Source: Phycisphaerales bacterium
Lineage (GTDB): Bacteria; Planctomycetota; Phycisphaerae; Phycisphaerales; SM1A02
NCBI GenBank assembly: GCA_022446885.1
Contig: JAKVBU010000022.1
Span: forward strand, 1-58,621
DNA: 58,621 nt
Reading direction: 5' to 3'
The notes beneath the pieces were generated by a model, which did no database searches, was not told the DNA's origin, and saw only the letters and a list, made by a program, of their open reading frames with translations. Position numbers and translations under genes: made by a program. This document shows positions 16,703 through 24,357 of this stretch, one piece after another. Positions within the stretch are counted from its first letter, which is position 1, and every line of letters starts with the position of its first letter.

Positions 16703-18829
16703 TCAGGGCGACGCAATCGACGCGGTCGATGCCAGCGATCCTTGCAGCCGCGCAGCTGCCTCGGCTTCAGCGCCGGAGGCATGCTTGATCAACTCCATCA
16801 GGTCGGCACGCTGCCGCCGCGTTGTGTGGTCGCCATAAAGACGCACAGACGAAGCAGCCAGATCCAGCAGGCGGTCGCGATCCTCACCCGCATCGGGCGA
16901 GAGAGACGCATTGATCAGCGCCCGCTGGGCCTCAGCCGTATCGATGGCTGCGAGCACCTCACCGGCCAGCAACTTCTGCCCGCCGTCACCATGCTGAACG
17001 AGTTGGCTCAAGGGCGCCAATGCATCGCCAGCATGCAGACCATCAGGGGCCACGGAAGCCAGATCACGCAGCGCCGACAGGGCCCGTACGGCGTAGATCT
17101 TGCGCTGCGCCCCGGTCAGTGCAGACTGCTCTGAAATGTCAGCCAGAACATGTCCCGCAGCATCCGCCGAAGCACTCTGCTGCATCAGGGTCAGGTCTGG
17201 CACCTGCGACAGGGCGCCCTGAGCTCGATCGATGTCCACTTGCGGCATCACCAGAAGAATGGGCATGCCAAGCGATTCCAGCAGCGGCGCGGCGTGCTCG
17301 GCACCATTGGAGTGGGGCGGCCCCATTTCGATCCAGAGCAGATCGAGCGAGCTGCCCTCGGGCAGCGTTGACTCCAGCCCGTTTCCTACAGCAACAACGC
17401 GATAGCCAGCCTGCTCGAGCGCCTCGACACCGCGATGACGAGCGGCATCCTCGGCTGCGATCACGGCGGCCAGTTTGCCCGCACCACCCAACGCGGCCCG
17501 ACCCAGCAGCGGCACAACCCTCTCTGATCCGGGGAAGCCGGTCTTTGGCATTGACGAAGCAGCAACGATGGCCGCCTCAAATCGCACGCGGGGGTCGTCA
17601 AAGAGCAATGCCTCAAGGAGTGGCTCCCTGTCGCCACCCTCGAGCAGATCGTTGCTGCCCGAGACACGGCTCATGGCGTCAAGCGCATCGAGCGCCAACT
17701 CGGCATCTTGCTGATCCATCGACAAAGCCAACACATCACGAGCCACATCGGGGCCGTGCACCGTCGCATAGAAGGCTGGTGACCTATCGAGTTCGGGCAG
17801 TACGGTGGAGAGGTCTTCCTCCCCCATCCGATGGGCCAAACGCAGATTCGCGGCCACGAAGGCTGCCAAGGCATCTCGATCTTCGGGCGCCAACGCACGG
17901 GCTGCGAAGGCATGTCGAGCCGCCATGACCGGGTGATAGAGACGATCCGGCACGGTTGTCGTCACCAACCCGGTGGTTGGATCCCACCGCCAGACATTCT
18001 GCTTGGACACGAGCTCGCCCTCGACGGTCCGCACCGGAATGGGCTGGGCACGAAGGTGCTCAAATTCCGCAAGATAGCGCCGCGCTTGACGTGTGTGTAG
18101 GGCGGCCAGGTCAACATCGGAACTCGACCCAAGGCGACCCAGTGCATCAGCGGCGGCCTGACGAGAGATGCTCGGTGCAGAATCGTCTTGAGCCAACGTG
18201 GCTAGTGCCGGTTGGGCATGGGGGTAGCCAATACGAGCAAGCGCGTCGGTCACAACAACCTGCTGCGGGGCCGGCAGGTGCGGCAGCGCCGTCGTCAGCG
18301 GATCTACGGCCTCACGGCCGATCGCGGGCATCAACTGAATGATCTCAACTCGAATTGCGGAGGGCAGTTCCGGGCTGTTGAAGGCGCGGACAATTGCGGG
18401 CACTGCATGCTCGCCAGCAGCGAGCAGGCGTCTGGCACCCAGTTGCCGCTCACGCCGAGTTCCACCCAACATCGGAATCGCTTCTTCGATGCGGCCCTCG
18501 TCGCGAGCCTGCTCCAGCCGGCCCATCTCGACACGCTTCTCGATCTGCCCCGACACCTGCTCAAGAGCGGGTACTTCACGGCCCCATCGATAGGCTCGGA
18601 TGAGCCGGTCACGCAAAGCGGGGTCATCATCGACGATCTCAGCGAGTTCCTGATCGGAAACACCACTGTCCAACAATGCATCTCCGCTGGCTTGGGCCAG
18701 TTCCACGTTGGCCGTCAGGCTGTAGTGCACGAAATCCTGGAGCAGTTGCACCGGATCTGCAGGGCGAGCGCTGAAGGCCAGGCAGGTCGTGATGATGGCG
18801 GCGAGTCCGAGGCGTGGGACGAGTCGCAT
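16703..18829 (-). CDS. Secreted HEAT-repeat protein (708 aa)
   Basis: An exported alpha-helical-repeat protein. The signal peptide (MRLVPRLGLAAIITTCLAF) ends near ARPA. The body consists of HEAT-like helical pairs, clearest at about residues 125-240 (LGARRLLAAGEHAVPAIVRA, AIRVEIIQLMPAIGREAVDP and VVVTDALARIGYPHAQPALA) and again beyond residue 400. Around residues 460-560 is a different segment (GYRVVAVGNGLESTLPEG, then SLDLLWIEM, then IPILLV-like) that resembles a receiver/Rossmann alpha-beta fold. No catalytic motif is visible. It is probably a periplasmic scaffold, and is divergent from the riboswitch operon. Confidence 0.78.
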   Translation of the reverse strand: MRLVPRLGLAAIITTCLAFSARPADPVQLLQDFVHYSLTANVELAQASGDALLDSGVSDQELAEIVDDDPALRDRLIRAYRWGREVPALEQVSGQIEKRVEMGRLEQARDEGRIEEAIPMLGGTRRERQLGARRLLAAGEHAVPAIVRAFNSPELPSAIRVEIIQLMPAIGREAVDPLTTALPHLPAPQQVVVTDALARIGYPHAQPALATLAQDDSAPSISRQAAADALGRLGSSSDVDLAALHTRQARRYLAEFEHLRAQPIPVRTVEGELVSKQNVWRWDPTTGLVTTTVPDRLYHPVMAARHAFAARALAPEDRDALAAFVAANLRLAHRMGEEDLSTVLPELDRSPAFYATVHGPDVARDVLALSMDQQDAELALDALDAMSRVSGSNDLLEGGDREPLLEALLFDDPRVRFEAAIVAASSMPKTGFPGSERVVPLLGRAALGGAGKLAAVIAAEDAARHRGVEALEQAGYRVVAVGNGLESTLPEGSSLDLLWIEMGPPHSNGAEHAAPLLESLGMPILLVMPQVDIDRAQGALSQVPDLTLMQQSASADAAGHVLADISEQSALTGAQRKIYAVRALSALRDLASVAPDGLHAGDALAPLSQLVQHGDGGQKLLAGEVLAAIDTAEAQRALINASLSPDAGEDRDRLLDLAASSVRLYGDHTTRRQRADLMELIKHASGAEAEAAARLQGSLASTASIASP

Positions 18830-18945
18830 TCGAGGAAGTCTCCGATGACGAACCCCCTAGGGCTCGTCTGTGGTTCTGTTCAATCATCAAACTCTATCCG
18901 ACCCCCACACAACTGAGCGTCATATGGGACGGAAGAATTGGTCAC

Positions 18946-18951
18946 TATACT
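18946..18951 (+). promoter_or_regulatory. Candidate -10 box for the riboswitch transcript
   Basis: TATACT ends 5-7 bases before the first paired base of the riboswitch aptamer, where a -10 element is expected. No good -35 hexamer is seen at 16-18 bases upstream. Confidence 0.5.
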
Positions 18952-18955
18952 CCCC

Positions 18956-19140
18956 GTGGCACAGGTTCGGCTCGCCCAAGCGGGCCGTGGCAACAGGGAA
19001 GTGCGGTGAAATGCCGCCACGGACGCGCCGCCGTGAAGGGCCATGCCTCCCCCGGGAGGCCGTGTGGACCAAGGCCACTGTCGATCAGCGATCGATGGGA
19101 AGGCCCCACTCGACCCGAGTCGGAAGACCTGCCCGTGCCC
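18956..19140 (+). promoter_or_regulatory. Cobalamin (B12) riboswitch
   Basis: Aptamer of the cobalamin class, which senses adenosyl- or other cobalamins and usually represses downstream expression when B12 is plentiful. The conserved core is present in order: CAGGGAAGTGCGGTGAAAT at about 18993, the GCCGCCACGG/CCGCCGTGA segment (19013-19035), GCCACTG (19074-19080), GGGAAGGC (19097-19104), and GGAAGACCTGCC (19122-19133), the near-invariant B12-box end. P1 forms from GGCAC-AGGT at 18958-18966 with ACCT-GCCC-GTGCC at 19127-19139. A variable hairpin (GCCTCC/GGGAGGC) sits in the middle. Starting at the aptamer, 132 bases of structured leader follow before the first gene. Confidence 0.93.
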
Positions 19141-19271
19141 GAGTGCTCTGTACCCGCGCGATTTCGGGTCGGCGGCAGCCATCGCGGCACGCACGTGTGG
19201 CAGGTGGCCGTCCGATCCCCATCGCAATCAGCGGGTGCGCTCATCTGGTCCCGCCCCTACTGGAGGCTCGC
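19141..19271 (+). promoter_or_regulatory. Leader / probable expression platform after the riboswitch
   Basis: A 131-base GC-rich stretch between the aptamer and the first ATG, including GGAGG at 19262-19266, 5 bases before the start codon. No T-tract terminator is visible, so control by occluding the ribosome site seems more likely than termination. This is inference; the alternative pairing was not computed. Confidence 0.5.
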
Positions 19272-20138
19272 ATGCTCTGCTCATGGATTCTGATGGCCGC
19301 TCTGATCAACCCTTGGGCTGATCAGGTGGTGTCATTCAACCCAGGCTCGGGCGGATCGCCCGGCTACGACGATCCCCTCACCTGCCTCGGGCCACCTGAG
19401 CGCTTCTCAGGCGAGGCCGGCGGCATGCCAGGGGTGGTGACACCATTCGCCCCGGCGTGGGGGCTAGACGAACTCGTCTCGCTGGGTCAGGGCGGCTCCA
19501 TCGTGCTGGCCTTTGACACGCCCGTCACCGACGACCCGCTCAACCCCTTTGGCATCGACCTGATCATCTTCGGCAATACAGGCCTGCTCGACGGGAGCTA
19601 CCCAGAAGGCCTTTGCAGCGGGTTCTTCGGCGCAGATGGCGGCCAGGTCGAAGTGAGTCCGGACCGCGTCAACTGGACGCTACTCAACATCGAGGCCGAC
19701 GCCCCCTGGCCCACCATCGGCTGGATCGACTCGGGCCCCTACGACACGGCGCCGGGGACGCATCCGGCTGACCCAGTTCGGCCGGTGGATCCGGCAGTAA
19801 AAGCCTCCTCGATGATCGGACAACCGCATGAGGCCATCATCGATCTCTACGGGGGCTCCGCCGGTGGGACCGGCGTCGATCTGGGCGCGGTGGGCCTCGA
19901 CGCCATCAGCTTTGTCCGCATCAGCGTGGATGACGCTGCCTTTCTTGCGCCTGAACTCGATGCCCTCGTAGACGTGGGCCGCTGGGGAGATGCCACCGGA
20001 GATCACCTGGTCGATGTGAACGACCTGCTGACGGTGGTTTCCGCCTGGGGGCAAACCGGCGGCTTGCTGGCCGATCGCACCTTTGATGGAGTCGTAGACG
20101 TTGCCGACCTGCTCACCGTGCTGGACTGCTGGAACTGA
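19272..20138 (+). CDS. B12-riboswitch-controlled secreted surface protein with dockerin-like C-terminus
   Basis: A 288-residue exported protein. The ATG at 19272 is chosen for its GGAGG site; the ORF upstream of it is riboswitch. The signal peptide is short (MLCSWILMAALINPWA). The main domain (about 20-230) is beta-rich: DQVVSFNPGSGG, then LGQGGSIVLAFDTPV, DLIIFGNTGL and GGQVEVSPDRVNWTLL. This pattern of 'GGSIVLAF...FGN...VEVS..' resembles secreted proteins found in cobalamin regulons of other bacteria, from memory and not searched. Two dockerin-like repeats close it (GDATGDHLVDVNDLL and DGVVDVADLLTVLDCWN). Control by the riboswitch implies a role in acquiring or sparing B12; the mechanism is unknown. 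It touches the next gene by TGATG. Confidence 0.82.
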   Translation: MLCSWILMAALINPWADQVVSFNPGSGGSPGYDDPLTCLGPPERFSGEAGGMPGVVTPFAPAWGLDELVSLGQGGSIVLAFDTPVTDDPLNPFGIDLIIFGNTGLLDGSYPEGLCSGFFGADGGQVEVSPDRVNWTLLNIEADAPWPTIGWIDSGPYDTAPGTHPADPVRPVDPAVKASSMIGQPHEAIIDLYGGSAGGTGVDLGAVGLDAISFVRISVDDAAFLAPELDALVDVGRWGDATGDHLVDVNDLLTVVSAWGQTGGLLADRTFDGVVDVADLLTVLDCWN

Positions 20139-20953
20139 TGTCGTCACGCGGCCTCACGCTTGTTGAACTGCTGGTGGTCATCGCCGTCATCTGCACGTTG
20201 GCCGCAACCATGATGCCACTGGTGTCTCGGGCGCAAGACTCGGCCCTGCGAGCACAATGCCTGGCGAATCTCCGCCAACTGACCCACACCGCAGCAGCAT
20301 GGGCCACCGAACATGAGGGCGCCTTCCCACCGGGGCTCTTGCATGGCACCCAACGCGACTGCCTCAGCGGTGACGTGCGGGCATGGGACTGGCACCGACT
20401 CCCCAACGGCACAGTGCGCCCGGGCATCTTGTGGGCCCGTGCGGCCGGGCGTGATGCAGGGGATGTGATGCAGTGCCCCACCTGCCGCCATGTTTCCCCG
20501 GCATGGAGCGGCGATCCTGTGACGGGGTACAACTACAACGTCGCGTTCATCGCCGCGGAGGCGAGGCCACCCACGGCATCTGACAAGGGGCTGGGAGCCC
20601 AAGACCTGATCACGGCCAAGGCCAATCTCGATGGTGAGACGCATCTGACCCTGGCTCAGTGCCGCCGAGGCTCCCACACGGCCCTGTTTGGAACGGGCGG
20701 GCGTCGTGGCGGAACCAACAAGTTCATGCGATCGCCGGTGAATGCCGGGCCGGTCTACGACATCGCCTATGCCGGGGCTCAGGCCTTTCCCGATGGCTCC
20801 AACGTGGCCCGAGTCGATGGATCGGTAGGTACGGTCCGTATCGCCAAGGCCGGCATCCACGCCGATGCCCTGCCCGATTGGATCGTCGATCAACTCGATC
20901 ACCCCCGAAACGGCTTCCTTTCGGACGACGCGTCGGCCTATGACCCGCGATGA
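20138..20953 (+). CDS. Type II pseudopilin-like protein (prepilin-cleaved)
   Basis: A 271-residue protein with a classic prepilin N-terminus: RG followed by LTLVELLVVIAVI, the cleavage site after Gly with Glu at +5 of the mature protein, then one long hydrophobic helix. The globular part has planctomycete-pseudopilin features (AQCLANLRQL early, NFAV-like NYNVAF in the middle, and a late VARVDGSVGTVR resembling the H-X9-DG motif). It would be processed by a prepilin peptidase and inserted in a type II secretion or pilus-like assembly. It starts within the stop of the riboswitch-led surface protein gene, so it should share B12 control. Confidence 0.85.
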   Translation: MSSRGLTLVELLVVIAVICTLAATMMPLVSRAQDSALRAQCLANLRQLTHTAAAWATEHEGAFPPGLLHGTQRDCLSGDVRAWDWHRLPNGTVRPGILWARAAGRDAGDVMQCPTCRHVSPAWSGDPVTGYNYNVAFIAAEARPPTASDKGLGAQDLITAKANLDGETHLTLAQCRRGSHTALFGTGGRRGGTNKFMRSPVNAGPVYDIAYAGAQAFPDGSNVARVDGSVGTVRIAKAGIHADALPDWIVDQLDHPRNGFLSDDASAYDPR

Positions 20954-21189
20954 TGTCGCCCATGCGACGTCGGGTCATGGTCGAGAAGTGCATCTGCCAC
21001 GATGTGCCTTTCACACGCATCGTCGAGTGGGCGCAGGGGCGTGACACACCTACCGAGGCCCAAGTGCGTGAGGCATTCGGGTGCGGCTCATCCTGTGGCA
21101 TGTGCCGCAACTACATTCGACGCGTGCTTGAGACAGGGCTCACGAGCATTGAGTTGATGGTGCCCGACCATGAAGAGAAGACGCCGTGA
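20950..21189 (+). CDS. Bfd-like [2Fe-2S] ferredoxin-domain protein
   Basis: A 79-residue protein matching the BFD/(2Fe-2S)-binding domain: CIC at residues 14 and 16, then SCGMC at 49 and 52, giving C-x-C-x32-C-x2-C, the Bfd spacing; Cys45 is an extra cysteine. The GCGSSCGMCRNYIRRVL helix is typical. Its partner is unknown; Bfd proteins transfer electrons to bacterioferritin or act in Fe-S enzymes. The ATG at 20950 overlaps the pseudopilin stop; a second ATG at 20953 is an alternative. It overlaps moeA by GTGA. Confidence 0.85.
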   Translation: MMSPMRRRVMVEKCICHDVPFTRIVEWAQGRDTPTEAQVREAFGCGSSCGMCRNYIRRVLETGLTSIELMVPDHEEKTP

Positions 21190-22358
21190 TCACCCTTGAC
21201 GAGTTGCTCCAGATCGCATCCGACCTCGCCGGGGCACCGCAAGGGGCTGAGTCGTGTGATCTCAAGATGGCCGCTGATCGAGTGCTCGCCCAGGCCCTTA
21301 GGGCTGACCGCGATCTTCCCCCCTTTGATCGCGCCGCAATGGACGGGTTCGCACTTCGCCATGACGAAGCAGGTCACGCCATGCCCTGCATCGGACAGAT
21401 TGACGCCGGCGCAGACGAGACGCCGGAGATTCCCCCAGGTGCGTGCGTGGGCATCGCGACCGGGGCCCGCGTGCCCGGCGGTCTCGACACAATCGTCCAG
21501 CACGAGTGGACCAGTCGCAGCGGCAACTTGATCACGCTTGATCGCGTGCCTCATCGAGGCGCAAACATCCACCCTCGCGGTGCAGACGCTCGCAAGGGCG
21601 ATGTGCTCGCAGAGGCGGGTAGCAGCGTAGACGCCGTCACAACGGGCCTGGCCGGAGCCTGCGGGCACACCCAACTGCAGGTTGTCACTCGCCCTCGCAT
21701 GGCCCTGCTCACCAGTGGCGACGAGGTTGTCCCGATCGATCAATCCCCCCAGCCGCACCAGATTCGAAACAGCAACGCCCCGATGCTGCAGCGTCTGGCC
21801 CGCCGGCTCGGATTTGAGGTTGCTGCAGCAGACCACCTGCCCGACGAAGCAGATGCTGTCCTCACGCCCATCGCTGATCAAATCGCACAGGTGGATGTGA
21901 TCGTGACCACGGGCGGTATCAGCGCCGGCGTGCGTGACGTGCTGCCTCAGGCATTCGATGATCTGGGCGTCATCTGGACCTGCATTGGTGCCCTCGTGCA
22001 ACCTGGCAAGCCCACACGCCTTGGCCGGGTCGGCTCCACGGCCGTGGTCTGCTTGCCTGGCAACCCCATCTCGGCCCTCGTCATGGGCACCATCCTGCTG
22101 GGGCGACTGTCTGCCGCCCTGAGCAACTCGCCCGCGCCAAGTTGGCAACCGATGCCACTGGGCTGTAACGCCACCCCCAACCCGCGTCGGACGCTGATTC
22201 GCCCGTGCAGCTTCATCGACGGAGCGATTCACATTCCCCAGTGGCACGGCTCGGGTGATCTCGCCCATGCGGCGGGCACACACGGGCTGGTTCGACTGCC
22301 CATGCAGGATGCCCCCCTTGCAATTGGCACTCACCTGCCGGTGCTGCCCTGGCCATGA
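21186..22358 (+). CDS. moeA: Molybdopterin molybdotransferase
   Basis: Inserts molybdate into adenylylated molybdopterin to complete the molybdenum cofactor. At 390 residues it has the normal length. Family marks: PPFDRAAMDGFAL near the N-terminus, IATGARVPGGLDTIVQ, then RPRMALLTSGDEVV, the TTGGISAGVRDVLPQ loop of the MPT-binding domain, and LPGNPISALV. The start is GTG, overlapping the Bfd-like gene, and the end overlaps moaD by ATGA. Strong coupling makes it part of the riboswitch-led run of genes, which is unusual for a Moco gene. Confidence 0.94.
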   Translation: MITLDELLQIASDLAGAPQGAESCDLKMAADRVLAQALRADRDLPPFDRAAMDGFALRHDEAGHAMPCIGQIDAGADETPEIPPGACVGIATGARVPGGLDTIVQHEWTSRSGNLITLDRVPHRGANIHPRGADARKGDVLAEAGSSVDAVTTGLAGACGHTQLQVVTRPRMALLTSGDEVVPIDQSPQPHQIRNSNAPMLQRLARRLGFEVAAADHLPDEADAVLTPIADQIAQVDVIVTTGGISAGVRDVLPQAFDDLGVIWTCIGALVQPGKPTRLGRVGSTAVVCLPGNPISALVMGTILLGRLSAALSNSPAPSWQPMPLGCNATPNPRRTLIRPCSFIDGAIHIPQWHGSGDLAHAAGTHGLVRLPMQDAPLAIGTHLPVLPWP

Positions 22359-22606
22359 ACGCACCCGTCACAGTCTCGATCACATGCCTGGGTCCACTCA
22401 AGCAGACTGTGTGCGATACCCCGCTCACGATCACCTGCCGCCCGCTCGTACGATCGCTCATTGATGAACTTGCCGGGCGCTATGCGACGATCGAGCAATT
22501 GAGAGGACGCATCGCGGTTGCCCATGCAAGCGGCTACCTGCAGATGGATGACCTACTGCACGAGGGCATGGCTTTGCTGCTGGTTCCGCCTGTCAGTGGC
22601 GGCTAG
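22355..22606 (+). CDS. moaD: MoaD/ThiS-family sulfur carrier
   Basis: A small ubiquitin-fold sulfur carrier for molybdopterin synthase. It has 83 residues and the diagnostic C-terminal Gly-Gly (PPVSGG-stop), where the thiocarboxylate forms. The N-terminal strand (TVSITCLGPLKQ) and the LIDELAGRYATIEQLRGR helix fit MoaD better than ThiS, and moeA next door supports that. The stop codon lies inside the stop of mutL on the other strand: both share CTAG at 22603-22606. No MoaE gene lies in the window. Confidence 0.86.
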   Translation: MNAPVTVSITCLGPLKQTVCDTPLTITCRPLVRSLIDELAGRYATIEQLRGRIAVAHASGYLQMDDLLHEGMALLLVPPVSGG

Positions 22607-24357
22607 GACCGACCAAATCGACGCTCGAGTTCGTCCAACGTCAATCGCATCGTGGTGGGCCGCCCGTGTGGGCAATTCGAAGCGCGTTCAATGGCGTCGC
22701 GGGCTTCGAGCAAGTCTTGCAACTCACGCTGGGTGAGTCGATCGCCCGCCTTGATCGCGGCCTTGCACGCCATCATGTCAATGACATCACGAAGCGCGGT
22801 CTCGGTGTCGGCCTCGTGCAGTGCAGCGGCGCTCTGGGACAGATCCTCGATGAAGCGGGCAAGATCAACGCCCCGCTCGATCAACAGCACGGGCGCCGCG
22901 TGCAGGGCCAATTGCCCCGGGCCCATCGGGGTCAGGTCCACCCCCAACCGCTGAATCAGATCGCGGAGCTTTTCGAGCCCCTCGATTGCGGTGGAATCTA
23001 GATCGACGACGATCGGCACCATGAGTCTCTGAGAAGGCAGATCGCCAGACTGCAATCGCTCCAGCAGCCGCTCGAACATCACCCGCTCATGCAGGGCATG
23101 CTGATCAACGATGAGAATGCCTGACTCATCTTCAACTAGCAACCAGGCGTCATGCACCTGCATGAACCGCAGAGTTGCCGACACGCCTTCGATCGCATCC
23201 GAGTCGTCACCAGCAACGTCCCTCCCGTCAAGTGCGATTGGCTGGGATCGACGTTGCTCAAGCCGGGGCATGGACACGCTCTGGGAAGACGATGCCGCGA
23301 GCCCCGAACCAAAGAGCGCTCGAGGCTCCTGAGGCACATTCGGACGCGGCGTCGGCAACGTGGGGATCAGGTCTCGGCCTTCCAGCGCCGCCTTGATGGC
23401 GTCTCGAACGACTACGAAGATCAGTCGTTCATCGCGCAGGCGCACCTCAGTCTTGGCCGGGTGCACATTGACATCTACTCTCGCAGGATCCACGCCCAGA
23501 AAGAGCGCCGCCACTGGTGATCGAGAGGGCTCGATCAACCCTCGGTAGGCCTCTCGCATCGCATGACGGATGGACCGATCGACAATTGGCCGCCCATTCA
23601 GACACACGATCTGATGCGTTGCGCCCGGGCGCGCGGTGTCGGGAGGGCCGATCAAGCCCGACAGCGTGACACCGTCGCGGTGGGACTCCACATCAATGAG
23701 CACATCTCCCAGCTCACGCCCCAGCAAGGCCACGCACCTGTCGCGCAACGTCTGCTCACCGGGCAACTCCAAAACGACCCGATCGTTCGACCGCAGAGTG
23801 AATCCCACGCTCGGGTGGGCTGCTGCCAGATCTCGCACGACACGCCGCACTCGAGTAGTTTCACCTCGAGGCGTTTTCATGAATTTGCGGCGTGCCGGCA
23901 CCCGGGCGAACAGACCGCCGACTTCAACACATGTGCCCTCAGGGGCGCCGCATGGCTCCACCTGCCGCGTGTTGCCATGGTCCACCACCAACCGTCCCCC
24001 AGCGGGCGTCCCCGGCACACGGGATGTGATCTGCAGCCGGCTCACTGAGGCGATTGACGCCAGCGCCTCGCCCCGGAATCCCATGGTGGCGATGCCCTCC
24101 AGATCATCCACATCGACAACCTTGCTGGTGGCATGAGCCGACACGGCAAGCGGCAGTTCGTTTGGGGGAATCCCGTCACCGTTGTCTCGCACCTGCAGCA
24201 GATCCAGACCGCCCTCGATCAGGTCCACTTCGATTCGACTCGCTCCGGCATCGATCGCGTTCTCAATCAGCTCCTTGGCGACGCTCGCAGGCCTGTCAAC
24301 CACCTCGCCGGCAGCGATCTGATTGACGACATGCTCAGACAACTGGCGAATGGGCAT
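22603..24357 (-). CDS. mutL: DNA mismatch repair protein MutL (endonuclease type)
   Basis: A 584-residue MutL. The GHKL ATPase half has the motifs ELIENAIDAGAS, DNGDGI and ATSKV / MGFRGEALASI. The dimerisation half contains DQHALHERVMFE, which fits the DQHA-x2-E-x4-E metal-binding motif of MutL proteins that nick DNA, together with ACKAA and CPHGRPT near the C-terminus. MutH-independent repair is therefore expected. The ATG at 24357 is chosen because the extension to 24501 lies inside nadE and MPIRQLSEHVVNQIAAGEVV is the family N-terminus. It overlaps nadE by one base (TGATG). Confidence 0.95.
   Translation of the reverse strand: MPIRQLSEHVVNQIAAGEVVDRPASVAKELIENAIDAGASRIEVDLIEGGLDLLQVRDNGDGIPPNELPLAVSAHATSKVVDVDDLEGIATMGFRGEALASIASVSRLQITSRVPGTPAGGRLVVDHGNTRQVEPCGAPEGTCVEVGGLFARVPARRKFMKTPRGETTRVRRVVRDLAAAHPSVGFTLRSNDRVVLELPGEQTLRDRCVALLGRELGDVLIDVESHRDGVTLSGLIGPPDTARPGATHQIVCLNGRPIVDRSIRHAMREAYRGLIEPSRSPVAALFLGVDPARVDVNVHPAKTEVRLRDERLIFVVVRDAIKAALEGRDLIPTLPTPRPNVPQEPRALFGSGLAASSSQSVSMPRLEQRRSQPIALDGRDVAGDDSDAIEGVSATLRFMQVHDAWLLVEDESGILIVDQHALHERVMFERLLERLQSGDLPSQRLMVPIVVDLDSTAIEGLEKLRDLIQRLGVDLTPMGPGQLALHAAPVLLIERGVDLARFIEDLSQSAAALHEADTETALRDVIDMMACKAAIKAGDRLTQRELQDLLEARDAIERASNCPHGRPTTMRLTLDELERRFGRS

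Noticed and set aside
18870-19271. N-terminal extension of the 19272 gene back to 18870
   Set aside because: This stretch is the cobalamin riboswitch and its leader. A good ribosome site and signal peptide define the start at 19272.
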